In this document: one piece after another, positions 60,980 to 64,000 of the stretch
Layout of the letters: each line of letters begins with the position of its first letter
Position numbering within the stretch: position 1 is the first letter of the stretch
Source of the DNA: Streptomyces albogriseolus
GTDB taxonomy: Bacteria; Actinomycetota; Actinomycetes; Streptomycetales; Streptomycetaceae
Length of the DNA: 64,000 bases
Assembly: GCA_014650475.1 (NCBI GenBank)
Contig: BMVA01000001.1
Coordinates: 372,001 to 436,000 of the forward strand
Direction: 5' to 3'
Position numbers and translations under genes: made by a program
The notes under the pieces: model-generated
What the model was told of the DNA's origin: nothing
Seen by the model: only the letters and a program-made list of their open reading frames with translations
Databases searched by the model: none

Positions 60980-61369
60980 ATGAGCGCCACCGTCGAACTC
61001 ACCAAGGAGAACTTCGACCAGACGGTCACCGACAACGAGTTCGTGCTGATCGACTTCTGGGCGGAGTGGTGCGGCCCCTGCAAGCAGTTCGGACCGGTGT
61101 ACGAGAAGGCGGCCGAGGCCAACCCGGACCTGGTGTTCGGCAAGGTGGACACGGAGGCGCAGCCGGAGCTGGCCGCCGCCTTCGGCATCCAGTCGATCCC
61201 GACGCTGATGATCGTCCGCGACCAGGTCGCGGTGTTCGCCCAGCCGGGCGCGCTGCCGGAGGCCGCGCTGACGGACGTCATCGGCCAGGCCCGCAAGCTG
61301 GACATGGACCAGGTGCGTCAGCAGATCGCCGAGCAGCAGGCGCAGCAGCAGGGCGGTCAGGGCGCCTGA
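60980..61369 (+). CDS. trxA: Thioredoxin
   Basis: 129-aa thioredoxin fold with active site WAEWCGPCKQF (about 29-39) and cis-Pro segment IQSIPTLM (about 72-79). The C-terminus is extended by a Gln-rich tail (QQIAEQQAQQQ) beyond the usual 105-110 residues, of unknown meaning. It reduces cytoplasmic disulfides. The SigR-type promoter upstream predicts induction by thiol oxidants. The divergent gene encodes a flavin disulfide reductase but is not thioredoxin reductase. Confidence 0.92.
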   Translation: MSATVELTKENFDQTVTDNEFVLIDFWAEWCGPCKQFGPVYEKAAEANPDLVFGKVDTEAQPELAAAFGIQSIPTLMIVRDQVAVFAQPGALPEAALTDVIGQARKLDMDQVRQQIAEQQAQQQGGQGA

Positions 61370-61380
61370 GACGCCCTGAC
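61356..61380 (+). terminator. Terminator overlapping the thioredoxin stop codon
   Basis: GTCAGGGCG / CGCCCTGAC, a 9-bp perfect stem with a 7-nt loop that includes the stop codon. Confidence 0.6.
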
Positions 61381-61420
61381 TCGTACGCGGCGCACGGGTA
61401 CGCCCAGCCGCGGGCAGTCG

Positions 61421-62458
61421 TCAGGTGGAGTCCCGGCGGATCACCCTCGCGCCCAGCACCTTGTGCGCCTCCGGCGCCGCCGACGGGTCGCGGACCGCTC
61501 GGTCGACCAGGTCGGCCAGTTCCTGGCCGGACGGCAGTTCGAGATGGACCGTGCTGAGCCGGGGGCGCAGGAGCCTGCCCAGCATCAGGTCGTCCGCGCC
61601 GACCACGGCCGTCTCCTCGGGGATGCGGACCCCCTCGTCCTGCAACGCCCGCATCAGCAGCATCGCGTACTCGTCGTTGTACGTGAACACCGCGTCGAGG
61701 CCGAGGTCCCGCCAGCGCGCGGCGAGCCGGGCCGCGGCCTCCTCGTCGTGGGCGAGCGGCAGCTCGGTCACCGTCGCGTCCGTGCCGCGCACCGCGGCCC
61801 GCACCCCCGCCAGGCGCGGCGCGGAGAACGTGTCGAGCCCCGGCTCCCCCGGCACGACCACGCCGATCCGGCGGCGCCCCCGGTCGAACAGGTGGGCGCC
61901 CGCGCTGTACCCGACGACGTCGTGGTCCATGAGCAGCGCGTGCGCGCCCTCCACGGTCTCGGGGCCGAGGGTGACGACGGCCCGCGCCCCGGAGCGCTTG
62001 AGCACCTCGACGCCGCGCGGGCCGAGCCCGGCGCCGGGAACCAGCACCGCCACCGGGCGCAGCTCCGCCCAGGCGCGCGCGGCCTCGTCGTCGTGGACGC
62101 CGACGGTGCCGTGCTGGACGACCGTGTAGTCGAGCAGGCTCAGCGCCGCCTGCAGCTCGTTGATGAACCTGCTGTACAGCGGGCCCACGGGGAACGCGGG
62201 CGCGGGCATCAGGACCATACGGCTGTGCCCGGCGCGCAGGCTGCGGGCGGCCGCGTGCGGGACGTACCCCAGTTCGCGCGCGGCCTCGCGGACGCGGCGG
62301 CGGGTGGGTTCGCTGATCCGGACGGCGCGGGCGTTGTTCAGCACGTAGGAGACGGTCGCACGCGAGACGCCGGCCAGGCGGGCCACATCGGCGCTCGTCG
62401 GCACGGAGCCCGTCGGTGCGGGGGGCGCGGGGGCGGGCGGGTTCGGTATCTGCACCAT
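61421..62458 (-). CDS. LacI family transcriptional regulator
   Basis: 345-aa LacI/GalR regulator. A Pro-rich N-terminal extension leads into HTH TSADVARLAGVSRATVSYVLNN (about 21-42). The ligand domain carries the usual GRRRIGVVVPGEPG and VVGADDLMLGRLLRPRLSTV segments. Its effector and targets are unknown; no transporter is adjacent. ATG 62458 was chosen over ATG 62470. It faces the thioredoxin gene. Confidence 0.85.
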   Translation of the reverse strand: MVQIPNPPAPAPPAPTGSVPTSADVARLAGVSRATVSYVLNNARAVRISEPTRRRVREAARELGYVPHAAARSLRAGHSRMVLMPAPAFPVGPLYSRFINELQAALSLLDYTVVQHGTVGVHDDEAARAWAELRPVAVLVPGAGLGPRGVEVLKRSGARAVVTLGPETVEGAHALLMDHDVVGYSAGAHLFDRGRRRIGVVVPGEPGLDTFSAPRLAGVRAAVRGTDATVTELPLAHDEEAAARLAARWRDLGLDAVFTYNDEYAMLLMRALQDEGVRIPEETAVVGADDLMLGRLLRPRLSTVHLELPSGQELADLVDRAVRDPSAAPEAHKVLGARVIRRDST

Positions 62459-62550
62459 GACGTACGGCATCTTCGCAGAAGACGTAACGCGCCCTTCAAT
62501 CGGGGGAGTTGAGAGCGCGCGCCGGGGTGCGGAGGGGGTGTCCGGGGAGG

Positions 62551-63207
62551 TCAGGCGGCGGTGCCGGTGATGCGGTCGACGAGGTCGGTCCAGGCGTCCT
62601 CGAGGCGCCGCGCGGGCATGCCGCACTGGTGCATCAGGTGGTGCACCAGGGCGGGGTCGAGCTGGGCCAGCAGCGTGTGGGCGAGCAGGTCGCAGTCGGC
62701 GTCCGGGACCGCCTGGCGCAGCAGCAGGGCGACGTGGTGGTGCCGCACCCGGTAGGGCGGGACGGTGAAGCGGCGGCCCGGGTCCGGCTGGGCCGCGAGC
62801 TGGAGCTCCAGGTCCTCCACGGTGCGGCGCAGGGCGGCGCGGCCGAAGGCGCGCAGCCGCTCGGCCGGGGGCGCGCCCGGGCCCAGCGGCGGGGGGCCGC
62901 CGAGGAAGGCGGCCTGGAGCTTCTTCTCGCTGTGGTCGAGGAGGGCCATCAGCAGGCCGGTGCGGTCGCCGAAGCGGCGGAAGACGGTGCCCTTGCCGAC
63001 ACCGGCCGCGGCGGCGACCTCCTCCATGGTGACGGCGTCGGCGCCGCGCGCCGCGACGAGTCCGGCGGCCGCCTCCAGCAGCCGGGCCCGGTTGCGGGCG
63101 GCGTCGGCGCGCAGGCAGGGCTCGTCGTCGTCGAGACCGAGCTGGAGCAGCTGCGGGGGCTCGACGGGCTCCTGCGGAGGCGGGGCGGACGGGGGCGCGG
63201 CGGACAT
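62551..63207 (-). CDS. TetR family transcriptional regulator (FMN-reductase-linked)
   Basis: 218-aa TetR regulator. N-terminal HTH: RNRARLLEAAAGLVAARGADAVTMEEVAAAAGVGKGTVFRRFGDRTGLLMALLD (about 40-92), after a Pro/Ser-rich, Leu/Gln-containing start. The C-terminal ligand domain ends near VDRITGTAA. It is divergent from the FMN reductase gene with two matching palindromes between them, so it likely represses both. Confidence 0.88.
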   Translation of the reverse strand: MSAAPPSAPPPQEPVEPPQLLQLGLDDDEPCLRADAARNRARLLEAAAGLVAARGADAVTMEEVAAAAGVGKGTVFRRFGDRTGLLMALLDHSEKKLQAAFLGGPPPLGPGAPPAERLRAFGRAALRRTVEDLELQLAAQPDPGRRFTVPPYRVRHHHVALLLRQAVPDADCDLLAHTLLAQLDPALVHHLMHQCGMPARRLEDAWTDLVDRITGTAA

Positions 63208-63227
63208 GAAACCAGCCTAAGGCATCG

Positions 63228-63254
63228 GGAATGAAACTGGACCGCGGTCCGGTT
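63228..63254 (+). promoter_or_regulatory. Candidate SigR-type promoter of the FMN reductase gene containing a TetR operator
   Basis: GGAAT (63228-63232) and GTT (63252-63254) are separated by 19 nt, one more than the SigR optimum. The spacer holds the palindrome GGACCGCGGTCC (63239-63250). The two features overlap, so at least the operator is likely real. Confidence 0.5.
63239..63250. promoter_or_regulatory. TetR-type operator 1
   Basis: GGACCGCGGTCC, a perfect palindrome with further partial symmetry outward (CTGG / CCGG), 32 bp upstream of the TetR start codon. Confidence 0.7.
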
Positions 63255-63274
63255 GAAGTGCTACAACTGCAAAG

Positions 63275-63288
63275 CGGACCCCGGTCCG
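63275..63288. promoter_or_regulatory. TetR-type operator 2
   Basis: CGGACCCCGGTCCG has 6-bp arms (CGGACC / GGTCCG) with a CC centre. It shares GGACC-N2-GGTCC with operator 1, centre-to-centre 37 bp, and lies 41 bp before the FMN reductase start. Confidence 0.7.
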
Positions 63289-63329
63289 AATTATGTCGCA
63301 GGTCATAGTCCACCCCCTGGAGTTTCCTC

Positions 63330-63896
63330 ATGTCTGTTCGCATCCTGGCTCTCGTCGGCAGCCTTCGCGCCGGTTCGCACAACCGTCAGCTGGCCGAGGC
63401 CGCGGTCAAGCTCGCTCCCGCGGGCGCCGATGTGGCGCTCTACGAGGGCCTCGCGGAGATCCCGTTCTACAACGAGGACATCGACGTCGAGGGTGGCGTC
63501 CCGGCCGCCGCGGCGAAGCTGCGCGAGGCCGCGGCCGGCGCGGACGCGCTGCTGCTCTTCACCCCCGAGTACAACGGCACCATCCCGGCCGTGCTGAAGA
63601 ACGCCATCGACTGGCTGTCCAGGCCGTTCGGCGCCGGCGCCGTCTCCGGCAAGCCGGTCGTCGTGGTCGGCACCGCCTTCGGCCAGTACGGCGGCGTCTG
63701 GGCGCAGGACGAGGCCCGCAAGGCCGTGGGCATCGCCGGCGGCAAGGTCGTCGAGGACATCAAGCTCTCCATCCCCGGCTCGGTGACCCGCTTCGCCGAG
63801 ACCCACCCGGCGGACGACACCGAGGTCGCCGAGCAGCTGGCGGAGGTCCTCGACCGCCTGCACGCCCTGGTCGACGGCGAGCAGGCCGCGGCCTGA
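63330..63896 (+). CDS. NADPH-dependent FMN reductase / quinone reductase
   Basis: 188-aa flavodoxin-fold enzyme. FMN-binding ALVGSLRAGSHNRQLAEA (about 6-23), FTPEYNGTIPAVLKNAIDWLSRP (about 74-96), and GTAFGQYGG (about 112-120). This group reduces FMN, quinones or azo dyes with NADPH. ATG 63330 has TGGAG 8 nt upstream. It is regulated with a TetR gene and a perfect 16-bp terminator follows. Confidence 0.9.
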   Translation: MSVRILALVGSLRAGSHNRQLAEAAVKLAPAGADVALYEGLAEIPFYNEDIDVEGGVPAAAAKLREAAAGADALLLFTPEYNGTIPAVLKNAIDWLSRPFGAGAVSGKPVVVVGTAFGQYGGVWAQDEARKAVGIAGGKVVEDIKLSIPGSVTRFAETHPADDTEVAEQLAEVLDRLHALVDGEQAAA

Positions 63897-63906
63897 CGCA
63901 CGCCCC

Positions 63907-63942
63907 CGAAGGGGCCGGAAGCTCCGGCTTCCGGCCCCTTCG
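63907..63942. terminator. Strong hairpin terminator
   Basis: CGAAGGGGCCGGAAGC / GCTTCCGGCCCCTTCG, a 16-bp perfect stem with loop TCCG, 10 nt past the FMN reductase stop. The remaining 58 bp of the window show no gene start or stop that I can support. Confidence 0.85.
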
Positions 63943-64000
63943 CCGTCCGCGGTGACGCGGGCCCCCGTCGCCCTTCACACCGGCAACCGTCGCTCACGCC

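Noticed and set aside
62470-62482. TCTTCGCAGAAGA palindrome as an autoregulatory LacI operator
   Set aside because: It overlaps a possible start codon, has only 5-bp arms, and does not resemble the LacI-family CG-centred palindromes.
1-64000. Prophage, transposase, integrase, tRNA or rRNA genes
   Set aside because: No sequence with the relevant motifs or secondary structure was found on either strand.

Overview
The window is about 73% G+C. It has strong third-position GC bias, GTG and TTG starts preceded by GGAGG-type ribosome binding sites, many 4-nt stop/start overlaps and actinobacterial gene families (SpoIIE phosphatase, STAS, ROK, DUF4235, CYP102B-like P450, LutABC). I read it as a Streptomyces chromosome segment, mostly conserved metabolic and stress genes. 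I see no prophage, insertion sequence, CRISPR array, tRNA or rRNA.

Layout. 1-10 kb: FMN-dependent lactate monooxygenase-type enzyme; a sigma-like/zinc-finger/ricin membrane protein; a Doc-like toxin with a ribbon-helix-helix antitoxin; a secreted GH9 cellulase with a perfect CebR box; a PAS-GAF-SpoIIE phosphatase; an aldo/keto reductase. 10-20 kb: flavoprotein, LysE exporter, a non-coding 131-151 bp tandem repeat array, F420-type nitroreductase, CDF transporter, glutathionyl-hydroquinone-reductase-like protein and small membrane or stress proteins. 19-31 kb: PHP and HAD proteins, two aromatic-acid-exporter paralogues, epimerase, ROK regulator with decayed copies of its own 3' end, phosphotransferase, EF-G-binding-type FBP protein, beta-propeller lactonase, and a DUF2470 protein behind an iron box. 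31-36 kb: TetR/P450 pair, PIG-L deacetylase coupled to a SigJ-type sigma factor, and an S33 hydrolase.

36-50 kb is a complete L-rhamnose catabolic locus. A minus-strand transport operon (rhaT-P-Q-S, rhaM, lacI) diverges from a plus-strand operon (rhaI, bifunctional aldolase/dehydrogenase, rhamnulokinase). LutABC follows directly. Together they can take rhamnose to DHAP and lactate, then lactate to pyruvate. Both divergent promoters carry a LacI-type operator at the predicted transcription start.

50-64 kb: ABC/FtsX exporter, MoxR ATPase with VWA partner, secreted SGNH hydrolase with ricin domain, VOC and cupin proteins, threonine dehydratase, TPR protein, peptide deformylase, flavin disulfide oxidoreductase, thioredoxin behind a SigR-type promoter, a LacI regulator, and a TetR/FMN-reductase pair with two matching palindromic operators.

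I did not find a clear new multi-gene defence or biosynthetic system. The more unusual signals are the sigma-like/anti-sigma-like/lectin fusion, the non-coding tandem array, the triplicated ROK gene tail, the rhamnose-lactate coupling, and several well-formed operators placed inside promoters.
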